From positions 76,898 to 140,897 of the forward strand of contig NZ_JBBKTX010000012.1 of the NCBI RefSeq assembly GCF_044962685.1: a DNA stretch of 64,000 nt, written 5' to 3'. This DNA comes from Oceanobacter antarcticus (GTDB lineage Bacteria > Pseudomonadota > Gammaproteobacteria > Pseudomonadales > Oceanobacteraceae). Numbering within the stretch: position 1 is the stretch's first letter; every line of letters starts with the position of its first letter. The position numbers and the translations under genes were made by a program. The notes under the pieces are model-generated. The model saw only the letters and a list, made by a program, of their open reading frames with translations. It had not been told where the DNA came from and did no database searches. Positions 42,551 through 51,906 of this stretch are shown piece after piece.

Positions 42551-43600
42551 TTACTTGATTTCAGCTTGCAGTTGGACGCGGAAACTGGCACCGGCTGCCT
42601 GGGTGCCCAACGTGACAAAAACCGTGCCGTTACTGCCTGTAGCCGAGTCAAACGATCCGGCGTCAGCGTCTGTTGCAGTGTCGGTCAGTGGAGTGCTGGT
42701 GCTGGTCAGGGTGTCGATTTGCACAATCGAGTTGGCTTGATAAGTCAGCTCTCCTGGCAGCTCATCGCTGATAACCAGGTTGTCTACGGAGCCGTTGGCA
42801 ACAGTGGCATCGATCTGATAAGTGATGATTGAGCCAGGCACCATGCTGCTGCCACCGAAAGGATCAACCACACGGAAGACGGTCTTGGTCATATTGACGG
42901 TGGCGCTACCGGCGCCGGTGCCGATTTCGAGGGCGCCGGTGGCGGCATCGATGTAGGCGTTGCCAATGACGGCATCGTTGGCACCACCGCTACCAACACC
43001 GGCCATCAGGTCGCCAGGGGCTGGACTGGCACCGCCATGGGAGACCACGGTTTCCGAAATGGCGGACAGCTTCAGCTGGCTGATATCCCCTGCCGCTTCG
43101 GAACCGGTGTTAGGAATATCAATGAGTATAAAAATGGTTTGATCGTCATCGGCAGTCAGGCCAATGGAGCTGGAGCCGGACGTCAGCAGAGTGTCGGTGC
43201 CCGGGGTATAGGTACCGTTGCCATCAGTGTCTTTGTAGAGGCGGACATTGAGGGCGTCAAAATCGTCGGAAGTCAGTTGATCCAAACTGATTTCAAAATC
43301 TTCAGCGCCGTTACCTGTGTTGGTTACAACGTACGTCAGAACCTGATCTGTTGCGCCGGCAATTGTCGATACGTTGCCGCTATTCTGGGAAGTGACGTTG
43401 ACGTTAATCAGTTCCAGAACGTTCAGTTTGACTTCGGCACTCTTGGTCAGGCCAGTGGTACCGCCTGGCAGATCAAAGGTGGCGCTGGCGGTGTTGGTGA
43501 TTTCGGTACCCGCAGGGGTACCAATCGCCAATGCCGCAGAACTGGCCATGGCGGCCAGTGTGCCGGTGAGCAGTTTGAATGCCCGGTTAAGCGTTGTCAT
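42551..43600 (-). CDS. Secreted DUF11-type repeat protein
   Basis: A 349-residue protein with signal peptide LLTGTLAAMASSAALA and then GTPAGTEITNTASATFDL, the module shared with its neighbours. The middle carries a Ca-binding-like DTDGNGTYTPGTDTLL segment, and the C-terminal half a DUF11-like domain (TVFRVVDPFGGSSMVPGSIITYQ, NGSVDNLVISDELPGELTY). It begins after AACGGAGGTTTTTTACTC and 16 bp behind the 1031-residue gene. Confidence 0.82.
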   Translation of the reverse strand: MTTLNRAFKLLTGTLAAMASSAALAIGTPAGTEITNTASATFDLPGGTTGLTKSAEVKLNVLELINVNVTSQNSGNVSTIAGATDQVLTYVVTNTGNGAEDFEISLDQLTSDDFDALNVRLYKDTDGNGTYTPGTDTLLTSGSSSIGLTADDDQTIFILIDIPNTGSEAAGDISQLKLSAISETVVSHGGASPAPGDLMAGVGSGGANDAVIGNAYIDAATGALEIGTGAGSATVNMTKTVFRVVDPFGGSSMVPGSIITYQIDATVANGSVDNLVISDELPGELTYQANSIVQIDTLTSTSTPLTDTATDADAGSFDSATGSNGTVFVTLGTQAAGASFRVQLQAEIK

Positions 43601-43616
43601 GAGTAAAAAACCTCCG

Positions 43617-46600
43617 TTACTCTACAAGTACTTGGTATTGAAAGGAAAATGCTGGATTGCTGCTGCCATTGGATTCACTCATCACGCCTTTTGGCGTCAG
43701 GCGAATATGCGTGACAGCCGCGTCATATCCTCCTGCATCGGGTTGTGGCACATAGCCAAACGTCGCGCCGTTATCATCAGAAAAATCGACATCGTCGGTG
43801 CTGGAGTCGAGCTGCTCGAAGGTAAAGGTCAAGTTGCTAGGGGGGCTGCCATCGACAAAAACAACCGGGCTGCCATTCTGCAAATCACTGACAAACAGCG
43901 GCATCAGATCGGTCACCGGGTCGACAATAACGAGGGTGTTTTCATCCACGGTGCCGTCTCCGGCATTGGTGGTGGTCAGGCTGTACAGAATTTCTGCACC
44001 GGGGATACGCTTGGGATTGGTGCTGCCGTTGACCGGGTCATAAATCACCAGCGTCGTTTTGGTGATTGACATCTCCGGGCGGCCATAGACCTGAATTACC
44101 TTGCTACGGCTGCTGTATACATCACCTTCATACCCTTCGTCGGCCGTCAGGGTGACGACCCAGTTGCCAATACTGCTGGCACCATCCGGTATCTCGATCG
44201 CCTGCTCGTAGGTGTTATAGGCACCGCTGGATGAAACAGCCGTTAGTACTCGGTCGGTGACAGGATTCCCGCCACTGTCATTGACCGGGTTACCGGCAGG
44301 ATCTGTGATGGTCATGCGGGCGCTGGTGATATCGCTATAGCCAAACGGGTCGCTGACGACAGCCCGCAAATACACGATCGAGTTTTCAATCACTCTGGTC
44401 ATCACAGCACCAGCGGCATAGGCAGAGCTGTAGGGTTCCAGGCTGTTGACATTAATAACGGTATTCGAAGTCAGATTGATCTGGCTGTTATTGCCGGAAC
44501 TGAACGGATAGACGTACAGATCACGGCAGTTGGTACCGTTACGGCCACCACAGGCTTGCTGGGTGATTTCAACGCTCAGAGTGTCGCCGGAGGACAGCGC
44601 CAGAGGGTTGGTCACGGTTAAATCCAGCGAGTATTGGGTCGGGGTGTTTCTGTTGATGCCCAAATTGTTGTCGTAACGGGCGATCTCGGTGCCGTCAGCC
44701 AACAAGCGTATGGTCAGGTTATGGTTGCGAGTACCGCCGCCGCCACCACCTGCTTCAGACTGGAGAATAAGTTGAACCGGAATCGTGCCGCTGCTGTAGT
44801 CGAGGCTGACATCGGTTTGCAGCGCTGGTGTTAATGTCCAGGAGGCCGATGTGCCGCCGACGGCACCGGCAAGGGTAATGGCTGTGGTGCTGGTGGAGGC
44901 AACCCGCGTCAAAGTCAGATCATTCTGCAAATACAGTGGCTTGTTGCTGCCACTGGTAAAAGTGGTCGACACGGTCAGGGTGGCAGATTGCACCTGCAGG
45001 TTGTTGCCCTGTGCATCCGTAATGGTGGCTGTGTTGTCGATAGTTTCGCCATCAACCGCCGCCGCACTGATCACGGCTTCAATAACAATGGTCTCTGTTT
45101 CTCCGGCGGCAATGGTGATGTTATCGATCACCACGGTACCGGCACCGTAATCACCTGTGGGTGCAGGGACGCTGTTGTTGGTGCTGCCGGCTGGTGCACT
45201 GACAAGGGTGTAACTATTGATTTGTGAAGGTAGGTGATCGGTGACAGTTACGCCGGTTGCGCTAATCGTGCCGGTGTTGACGACGCTAATACTGAACCTC
45301 AAGGTGTCTCCTGGTGCCAGGTTGCCTGAGTTCACGTCTTCGCCTGTTTTGGCCGAGGTGCTCAAGTCCGGGGCACCTATGGTCATTTCAAGGGGGGTGT
45401 CGTTGTTCCAGTAACGGTTATCAAATATTTGCCCGCTCACCGTGGCGGTCAGGCTGATGCTGTCGAGCGTTGTGGCGCTGGTATCAAAAGACAGACTCAG
45501 TGGCTGACTGCTGTCATCATCGTTGAGTGCGGCAGCATAGCTGCAAGTCACCAGACTGGTGGTTGCGCTGCAACTCCAGCCCGATCCCGCGCTGCCAGAC
45601 AGGAGCAGGCCATCACTGAGCGGAATGGTGACAGCGGAACCAGAGGGTGCCAGGCTGGGGCCGTTATTAGTGATGGCCAGGGTGTAGTTGGCATCCGAAC
45701 CCCGGTAAACGCTGGCCGCCGAGCTGGATGTGATGGTCATGTCGGCGACAGCCTGGTTTGGCACACTGATGATTTCGGCACTGAGCAGCACATAGTCACC
45801 ACCGGATGAATAGGTAGTGGTGACTGAGGTGTCCCCAGCGCTGATATAGCTGCCAATCTCATAGCTATCGATGTCAACGCCACTGGTGTTGCCAATGACA
45901 TTGGAATAGGAGTTAAACTGATTGTTGGAAGGGTTACCGCTGTCAATCAGGGTATTGCCATTAAATAGCAGTGTCTCTGAGTAGGTCAGGGTTTGCGAGT
46001 TGCCCGAGTCACCCTCCCAGGTTATGTGAGCATGGCGTCCGCCCTTGGCGGCCGGGTTGTCGGCGATCACAAAGTTGGTGGGCGTCAGACTAATGAAGGT
46101 ATCGCGGAACCCCTGGTAGCCATCAAACAGATTGACCACTCGTAATGGTTCAGACGGATTTTCATAAATAACAACCAGTGCCCAGCCGCCGAACACCAGG
46201 CCGGAATTGCAATAGTTTGTCTGGGTATCAATGGTTACACCGCTGACGCTGTAGGAACTGGAGCTATTGCTGACCAGATCGGTGACATTGGCCCGGGCAC
46301 CGTAGGAGTAGTTGTTGCGGTTATTGAAATAGAAGGTCTCGGTAAACATCTCGTCGGCAGTGACCGTGGTGCCGTTGAAGACCACCAGGTTGTCATTCGA
46401 TTGGCCGCTGGCAGCCCAGTACAAAAACGCGGCTTCGATGCTTGATCCGGCGGGAAGGGAAATATTGTCCGATGAGGTGTTGAAGGTCTGACATTCGTTG
46501 TTCGCATCGCGGAAAGTACCACCACCGAGCTCAAACGACAGATTCCCTGCGTAGCTTTCACGCAACGTCACTTGCTCACTGGCGACTGCCGATACGGTAA

Positions 46601-46712
46601 ACAATAATAAGAATATTCTTAGCAGAAGGTTCTTGATCAGGGAGCTGGTAGCCTGCAATAAACCGTTGCAGAAATACTTAATGATAACCGTTGTGTTGCC
46701 AACGATAACCAA
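43617..46712 (-). CDS. Large secreted DUF11-type surface protein
   Basis: A 1031-residue protein and the first gene of the cluster. The first ~45 residues include a hydrophobic signal (LLLRIFLLLFTVSAVAS). The N-terminal domain (~46-340) contains LRESYAGNLSFELGGGTFRD and FLYWAASGQSND, a beta-sandwich type found in secreted proteins of unknown role. It is followed by several DUF11-type repeats (YTLAITNNGPSLAPSG, LRFSISVVNTGTISATGVTV) and a C-terminal copy with DPVNGSTNPKRIPGAEILYSL. The start appears to be a TTG at 46712 with AAGGGG upstream, and no ATG lies nearby, so the exact N-terminus is uncertain. An AT-rich 590-bp region lies upstream. Confidence 0.78.
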   Translation of the reverse strand: MVIVGNTTVIIKYFCNGLLQATSSLIKNLLLRIFLLLFTVSAVASEQVTLRESYAGNLSFELGGGTFRDANNECQTFNTSSDNISLPAGSSIEAAFLYWAASGQSNDNLVVFNGTTVTADEMFTETFYFNNRNNYSYGARANVTDLVSNSSSSYSVSGVTIDTQTNYCNSGLVFGGWALVVIYENPSEPLRVVNLFDGYQGFRDTFISLTPTNFVIADNPAAKGGRHAHITWEGDSGNSQTLTYSETLLFNGNTLIDSGNPSNNQFNSYSNVIGNTSGVDIDSYEIGSYISAGDTSVTTTYSSGGDYVLLSAEIISVPNQAVADMTITSSSAASVYRGSDANYTLAITNNGPSLAPSGSAVTIPLSDGLLLSGSAGSGWSCSATTSLVTCSYAAALNDDDSSQPLSLSFDTSATTLDSISLTATVSGQIFDNRYWNNDTPLEMTIGAPDLSTSAKTGEDVNSGNLAPGDTLRFSISVVNTGTISATGVTVTDHLPSQINSYTLVSAPAGSTNNSVPAPTGDYGAGTVVIDNITIAAGETETIVIEAVISAAAVDGETIDNTATITDAQGNNLQVQSATLTVSTTFTSGSNKPLYLQNDLTLTRVASTSTTAITLAGAVGGTSASWTLTPALQTDVSLDYSSGTIPVQLILQSEAGGGGGGTRNHNLTIRLLADGTEIARYDNNLGINRNTPTQYSLDLTVTNPLALSSGDTLSVEITQQACGGRNGTNCRDLYVYPFSSGNNSQINLTSNTVINVNSLEPYSSAYAAGAVMTRVIENSIVYLRAVVSDPFGYSDITSARMTITDPAGNPVNDSGGNPVTDRVLTAVSSSGAYNTYEQAIEIPDGASSIGNWVVTLTADEGYEGDVYSSRSKVIQVYGRPEMSITKTTLVIYDPVNGSTNPKRIPGAEILYSLTTTNAGDGTVDENTLVIVDPVTDLMPLFVSDLQNGSPVVFVDGSPPSNLTFTFEQLDSSTDDVDFSDDNGATFGYVPQPDAGGYDAAVTHIRLTPKGVMSESNGSSNPAFSFQYQVLVE

Positions 46713-47302
46713 AAGAGCCCCTTGCGCCGATTCAGGTCGCCTGTGAAGTTGAGTAAAAAATAGGCGGCGATGGTATGAATGTTAATAATGGGAGTCAATC
46801 TATTGACTATATCGAATGGCTTGCGCTCATGGCTTTTAAGTTATTGATATTACAAGTATTCCTACAATCTGGCAGTTTATTGGATTCTAATAATGCATAA
46901 TTCTAATTTTTTCCTTCACATTGTTGCTGTATTTTTTTAAATTGGCTGACTTTGCTGGTTTTGTGATATATCTCTCAATAATTAACTTTAATTCAGCCGT
47001 TATCATGAGGTTTTTATTTTTTTTGTAATTTTTTGTAAAATTTTGTGTTTTTGTTATTGATAAAATGAATATAAAGCATTTTTATTAGTTGATTCTGTTG
47101 TTATCCTGCAGTCAGGATTTTTTGATCTGCAAAACAAAAAAAATGTCAATAACTTGACTTATTGATGAATTTTTTTCACAAGCAGGTGCCAGTGTATAGA
47201 CGGGAAGCCGAGTTGGGCCACTTCTTAAGGCGGTGCTCTGAATAAGAGCAAACGGTTTATACGAGAAAGGCGGTTGGGATATTTATCCGCTGGAGAGTCG
47301 AA
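46713..47302. promoter_or_regulatory. AT-rich non-coding region upstream of the DUF11 operon
   Basis: Much of 46740-47180 is strikingly AT-rich compared with flanking genes and has long A and T runs. A CRP/Vfr-like site TGTGATATATCTCTCA (one mismatch to TGTGA-N6-TCACA) is at 46962-46977. No gene is visible. It probably holds the promoter and a long leader of the surface-protein operon; such AT-rich DNA is also a typical target for H-NS/MvaT-type silencers. Confidence 0.5.
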
Positions 47303-47331
47303 ATAAAAAAACCCGACATGACGTCGGGTTT
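47303..47331 (-). terminator. Intrinsic terminator of the DcaP-like porin gene
   Basis: On the minus strand AAACCCGAC and GTCGGGTTT form a perfect 9-base stem with a 5-base loop, followed by TTTTATT. It lies 19 bp beyond the stop codon of the porin gene. Confidence 0.9.
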
Positions 47332-47349
47332 GTTGTTTGAACGGATCAA

Positions 47350-48468
47350 TCAGAAGGCGTATTTGGCAGTAAACTGCGCCCGCGTCATATCACCATCAAC
47401 GCCGCTTTCTTTTTCCAATGTTGCCTTGCTTAGCTCAACACCATAAGTCATCTTCTCTGCCGGACTCCACATAACGTTGGCGCGCATGCTTTTGGAGGAT
47501 TTATTAACGGCGGTGCCAGCATCAGCGTGGTTGTCAGCATTGATCATACTGTAGCCAATGGTGCTGCGAACACTGTCGTTCCAGTGGTGGCGGAAGCCGA
47601 TAAAGGCCGCAGTGACGTTATTGCCTACCAGATCACCCTTGTTGGTCAGCGTCGCATCGCTGGACATGGCTAGACCAACGTAGCGGGCGACATGACCCTT
47701 GGTGATGCTGAATTTCAGGTCATCTTTACCCACCATCAGCTTACCGGAAACGTTCATACCGAAGCGCATGATGGATTCATCAATGTTGTTTGCTTCGTCT
47801 TTATAAGCCAGGTTACGGGCAATACCGGCAACGGACAGGTCGGCATTGCCGGCCTTGAAGTTGTAGCGTGCGATCATGTCTGGCAGCGCAGAATCATCGG
47901 TATTGCCAACACCGTTGACCGTGGTTGCCGGGTTTTCCAGTGCCAGTTGCAAGCCACCATTGGTGTAGCGGATTTGCGCCTGACGGTTGAACACGGTGCC
48001 GTCACTGACGCCGAGGAAATCGACGGTTTCCAACAGTGCACCGGTATTCATAAAGGTTGACCAGGTCTGGCCGAAAGTGTAATTCCCATGCTTGAAGAAG
48101 GCATGGCGCAGACGTGGAGAATTGGAGTTGGATACCACTTCGTTGCCAGACCCGGTCAGGAAGTCCATCTCAACAAAGGTAGTCACTTTTTCGCCAGAAT
48201 TGAGGGTGGTGACGGTCTTGAAGTTGATTCGTGATGTTTGAGCGCCCATATCGAAGGCGCTGCTGTCGTTGCCCGTGTTACCGGTTGGCGTGGCTGAAGG
48301 AACGTAAAAGTCACGGCCACTGCTGGTCGAGGCAATTTCACCTTCAGAGTAGTTGGATATCATAGCGTCCATTTTGATGTAGCCGCCGTAACTGAATTCT
48401 GTGTTTGCAGCCTGTACAGCCATCGGCAGGGTTGCCGAGGCTAACAGGATCAGTGAGGTTTTGCGCAT
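47350..48468 (-). CDS. DcaP-like outer-membrane porin
   Basis: A 372-residue porin. The signal peptide is KTSLILLASATLPMAVQA, and the mature protein starts ANTEFSYGGYIKMDAMIS, typical of the DcaP family. RLRHAFFKHGNYTFGQTWSTFM is the conserved early barrel segment, and the last residue is Phe (QFTAKYAF), the assembly signal of outer-membrane barrels. DcaP proteins admit small negatively charged solutes such as dicarboxylic acids. The RBS AAAAGGAGAG is strong. It is divergent from acs, and its uptake role would fit acetate or dicarboxylate metabolism (inference). Confidence 0.87.
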   Translation of the reverse strand: MRKTSLILLASATLPMAVQAANTEFSYGGYIKMDAMISNYSEGEIASTSSGRDFYVPSATPTGNTGNDSSAFDMGAQTSRINFKTVTTLNSGEKVTTFVEMDFLTGSGNEVVSNSNSPRLRHAFFKHGNYTFGQTWSTFMNTGALLETVDFLGVSDGTVFNRQAQIRYTNGGLQLALENPATTVNGVGNTDDSALPDMIARYNFKAGNADLSVAGIARNLAYKDEANNIDESIMRFGMNVSGKLMVGKDDLKFSITKGHVARYVGLAMSSDATLTNKGDLVGNNVTAAFIGFRHHWNDSVRSTIGYSMINADNHADAGTAVNKSSKSMRANVMWSPAEKMTYGVELSKATLEKESGVDGDMTRAQFTAKYAF

Positions 48469-49022
48469 GTGCTCGCTCTCCTTTTGTAATTATCATTGTT
48501 CTGCGCGGCCACTATGGGTTAGTCCTCTACGGGTATAAAATTAGCCAAAAGTCGTACCGGTAAAGAGGCACTAGTATAACTACCTATAGCTGAGTAAATC
48601 GGCTAAATGGCTGATGTAACTTACGTTTTTAGCAGTGTTATGCTCATGACCATGCTATTTCAACGGTTATTGGCTACCTGTTCTTTTAACGGTCGACTGG
48701 TACAAATCCGCACCCAGCAGGGGTTTGGGTGTGATTGGAAGCGACGGACGATAGAGGCGGGTTTATTCTCTGCAGTAGCACTGACTGGCAGGCAGTGAGA
48801 CACTGAAACAGGCGGGTTGTCTGGCAATAACGGGGAAATACGGGCCGTTACAGTGGCACGGAATGTCCAATCCTGGCGTGGTAAAAATTCAAATCGCCAT
48901 AAATAGACCATTGTCTAATTTTTTGCCCACCCGCCAATGACCAATATGGGGTCAGCAGTTTGTATCGCTGCCCCGGACACACGGAATGCGCGATAACATA
49001 AAATAAAAGAGGGGAGTACACC
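48469..49022. promoter_or_regulatory. Divergent region of porin and acs
   Basis: A 554-bp gap without a convincing gene. Near the porin end, minus-strand TTATACT (48573-48579) is a possible -10 box. I see no clear operator for CrbR. A 62-codon frame at 48607 has no ribosome site. Confidence 0.45.
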
Positions 49023-50972
49023 ATGAGCGACCAGAAGGTTTATCCGGTAAAACCGGAGTTTGCTGATTCAGCCTGGATTGATAACGACAAGTACCTGCAG
49101 ATGTACCAGCAGTCCGTCATTAACCCTGAAGGGTTCTGGCGTGAGCAAGCAATGGAACGTATCGACTGGATGCGTCCATTTACCAAGGTTCGCAATGTAT
49201 CCTTCGACGATCACAACGTCGATATTCGCTGGTTTGAAGACGGTGCCACCAATATGGCCTACAACTGTCTTGACCGTCATCTGGAAACTCGTGGTGACCA
49301 GACTGCCATCATCTGGGAAGGGGATAACCCGGATGAGAGCAAAAACATTACCTACAAAGAGCTGCACGAAGAAGTCTCGCGCTTTGCCAATGCACTGCGT
49401 GGCCAGGGCATTCGTCGTGGCGATGTGGTGTGTATTTACATGCCGATGATTCCTGAAGCTGCCGTTGCCATGCTGGCGTGTACCCGTATTGGTGCCATTC
49501 ACTCAGTGGTATTTGGTGGTTTCTCGCCGGAAGCCCTGGCCGGACGTATTGAAGATTCCAATACCAAGCTGGTCATTACTTCTGACGAAGGGGTTCGTGC
49601 CGGTCGCACCGTTGCACTGAAGGCCAATGTGGATGAAGCGCTGACCAACCCGGCGATCAAGTCACTGGAAAAAGTCATTGTCGTCAAACGTACCGGTGCC
49701 GATGTGGCGTGGCACCCTCATCGTGACGTCTGGTACCACGATCTGGTTGCGTTGGCGTCGCCCAACTGTCCTGCAGAAGCGATGGACTCTGAAGATCCGC
49801 TGTTTATCCTGTATACCTCCGGTTCCACCGGCAAGCCCAAGGGTGTGGTGCATACTACCGGCGGTTATATGGTGTGGGCTTCCATTACCCACCAATATGT
49901 GTTCGATTACCACGATGGTGATGTGTACTGGTGCACGGCGGATGTCGGCTGGATTACTGGCCATACCTACCTGATTTACGGCCCGCTGCTGAATGGCGGT
50001 ATCACGCTGATTTCCGAAGGTGTGCCTAACTATCCGTCCATCAACCGCTGGTGCCAGATTGTCGACAAGCATCAGGTGAATATCCTCTACACCGCGCCAA
50101 CAGCGATTCGTTCACTGATGGCTGAAGGTACGGCAGCGGTGGAAGGGACTTCTCGCAGCTCGTTGCGGTTGCTGGGTTCTGTGGGTGAACCCATCAACCC
50201 GGAAGCCTGGGACTGGTACAACAAGACCATCGGTGAAGACAACTGCCCGATCGTTGATACCTGGTGGCAGACCGAGACTGGCGGCATCATGATTACGCCA
50301 CTGCCAGGCGCAACAGCCCTGAAACCGGGTTCGGCGACGCGGCCGTTCTTTGGTGTTCAGCCAGCGATTGTTGATAACTCCGGTATGATTCTGGACGGTG
50401 CAACAGAAGGCAATCTGGTCATGGTGGACAGCTGGCCGGGCCAGTCCCGTTCCGTTTTTGGTGACCACGACCGTTTTGTCCAAACCTACTTCTCTACCTT
50501 CCGTGGCATGTACTTCACCGGTGACGGTGCCCGTCGTGACGAAGATGGTTACTACTGGATCACTGGCCGTGTTGATGACGTCATCAACGTTTCCGGTCAC
50601 CGCATGGGGACCGCAGAAGTTGAAAGTGCCCTGGTTGCTCACCCGAAAGTGGCAGAAGCCGCTGTGGTGGGTTATCCACACGACATCAAGGGTCAGGGTA
50701 TCTACGTTTATGTCACTTTGAACACGGGTGAAGAAGCCAGTGACGATCTGGTGCAGGAGCTGCGCAAGTGGGTTCGTACCGAGATTGGTCCGGTGGCAAC
50801 GCCGGATCTGATCCAGATTACCCCTGGACTGCCGAAAACCCGCTCTGGCAAGATCATGCGTCGTATTTTGCGCAAGATTGCTGCCAACGAGCACGATGCA
50901 TTGGGTGATGTCTCGACGCTGGCGGATCCTTCTGTGGTCGACAGCCTGATTGAGAATCGTAAAAATCGCTGA
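49023..50972 (+). CDS. acs: Acetyl-CoA synthetase (AMP-forming)
   Basis: A 649-residue enzyme that activates acetate with ATP and CoA. The P-loop-like YTSGSTGKPKGVVHTTGGY and the acetate pocket WCTADVGWITGHTY are present. The C-terminal PKTRSGKIMRRILR contains the lysine that is acetylated by Pat-type enzymes to switch it off. Length and ends match E. coli Acs. The RBS is AGAGGGGAGTACACC. It is followed by a terminator and then the crbR-type regulator, reproducing the acs/CrbSR acetate-switch arrangement. Confidence 0.97.
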   Translation: MSDQKVYPVKPEFADSAWIDNDKYLQMYQQSVINPEGFWREQAMERIDWMRPFTKVRNVSFDDHNVDIRWFEDGATNMAYNCLDRHLETRGDQTAIIWEGDNPDESKNITYKELHEEVSRFANALRGQGIRRGDVVCIYMPMIPEAAVAMLACTRIGAIHSVVFGGFSPEALAGRIEDSNTKLVITSDEGVRAGRTVALKANVDEALTNPAIKSLEKVIVVKRTGADVAWHPHRDVWYHDLVALASPNCPAEAMDSEDPLFILYTSGSTGKPKGVVHTTGGYMVWASITHQYVFDYHDGDVYWCTADVGWITGHTYLIYGPLLNGGITLISEGVPNYPSINRWCQIVDKHQVNILYTAPTAIRSLMAEGTAAVEGTSRSSLRLLGSVGEPINPEAWDWYNKTIGEDNCPIVDTWWQTETGGIMITPLPGATALKPGSATRPFFGVQPAIVDNSGMILDGATEGNLVMVDSWPGQSRSVFGDHDRFVQTYFSTFRGMYFTGDGARRDEDGYYWITGRVDDVINVSGHRMGTAEVESALVAHPKVAEAAVVGYPHDIKGQGIYVYVTLNTGEEASDDLVQELRKWVRTEIGPVATPDLIQITPGLPKTRSGKIMRRILRKIAANEHDALGDVSTLADPSVVDSLIENRKNR

Positions 50973-51017
50973 TTAACAGACGTTGATTCACAGGCGCTGA
51001 TCGATCAGACTCAAACA

Positions 51018-51056
51018 CGCCGGTTGCAGTTGGTTCTGCAGTCGGCGTTGTTTTTT
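51018..51056 (+). terminator. Intrinsic terminator of acs
   Basis: CGCCGgtTGCAG and CTGCAgtCGGCG pair with one internal GT/GT bulge, followed by TTGTTTTTT. It lies 46 bp after the acs stop. Confidence 0.88.
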
Positions 51057-51145
51057 GTCGGCTTTACAGCCCGTTTAAGATGATCCGGCCTGACCGACCG
51101 GAGGCATCACCGAACAGCAAGCGCTGTTCGCTCAGGAGGACCCCC

Positions 51146-51829
51146 ATGCAGCTTGCCCAAAAAATAATTATTGCAGACGATCACCCTTTATTTCGTACCG
51201 CTATGCATCAGGCCGTGAAACAGTTAGTACCCGATGCCGATATCCCCCAAGCGGACTCGCTGCCGGAATTACAACGTGTCGTTGAGCAGCATTCCGATGC
51301 CGATCTGATCTTGCTCGATCTGCAAATGCCCGGTGCCCACGGTTATTCGGGGTTGGTATTCTTACGTTCTCACTACCCGGAAATTCCCGTGATTGTGGTG
51401 TCGGCCTGTGAAGACCCGGCCATTATGTGTCAGGCGCTGGATCACCAGGCCTCGGGATACATTGCCAAATCCTCGCCGCTAGAAGATATTGCCATTGCTA
51501 TTCGCAAGGTACTGGAAGGCGAGTTGTATTTACCCGATGTCGCACGTCGTCATCAGCATCACCCTAATCAGAATGCGTTGGATATCGCCGAGCGCCTCGC
51601 CAGCCTGACGCCGCAGCAATTTCGTGTGCTGACCATGATGGCGGAAGGGATGTTGAACAAGCAGATAGCCTACGATCTTGAAGTCAGTGAAGCCACCATC
51701 AAGGCCCACGTCACCGCTATTTTTCGCAAGCTGGGTGTGCGTACCCGAACCCAGGCGGTGATTGCGGTGCAAAGTCTGGATATTGAAAAACCGGATACCC
51801 AGATGGCGAATGCACAAGCAGGGAGCTGA
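51146..51829 (+). CDS. crbR: LuxR/NarL-type response regulator, CrbR-like
   Basis: A 227-residue response regulator. The receiver domain has the acidic pair in IIIADDHPLF (Asp11, Asp12), the phosphorylated Asp58 (LILLDLQMPG) and the Lys of GYIAKSS. The C-terminal LuxR-type helix-turn-helix is FRVLTMMAEGMLNKQIAYDLEVSEATIKAHVTAIFRKLG. The start follows CTCAGGAGGACCCCC. The gene lies between acs and the kinase with the sodium-solute-symporter domain, which is the CrbS/CrbR arrangement known from Vibrio, where the pair turns on acs. An ErbR/AgmR-type role in alcohol metabolism is the alternative. Confidence 0.85.
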   Translation: MQLAQKIIIADDHPLFRTAMHQAVKQLVPDADIPQADSLPELQRVVEQHSDADLILLDLQMPGAHGYSGLVFLRSHYPEIPVIVVSACEDPAIMCQALDHQASGYIAKSSPLEDIAIAIRKVLEGELYLPDVARRHQHHPNQNALDIAERLASLTPQQFRVLTMMAEGMLNKQIAYDLEVSEATIKAHVTAIFRKLGVRTRTQAVIAVQSLDIEKPDTQMANAQAGS

Positions 51830-51906
51830 TCGCTGGCTTGTTTGGCACCCTGGTACGTGGTGATAGAAGCCGACGTTGTGGTTCCTCAGAGCAGGGCGGA
51901 GGTGGG

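Noticed and set aside
47185..47280. Possible riboswitch (GGTGCC...GGGAAGC...GGCGGTGC) considered as cobalamin- or c-di-GMP-type
   Set aside because: The conserved boxes of both classes are missing, and no same-strand gene follows until acs at 49023.
48607..48798. 62-codon frame between porin and acs
   Set aside because: No ribosome site and no recognisable content.
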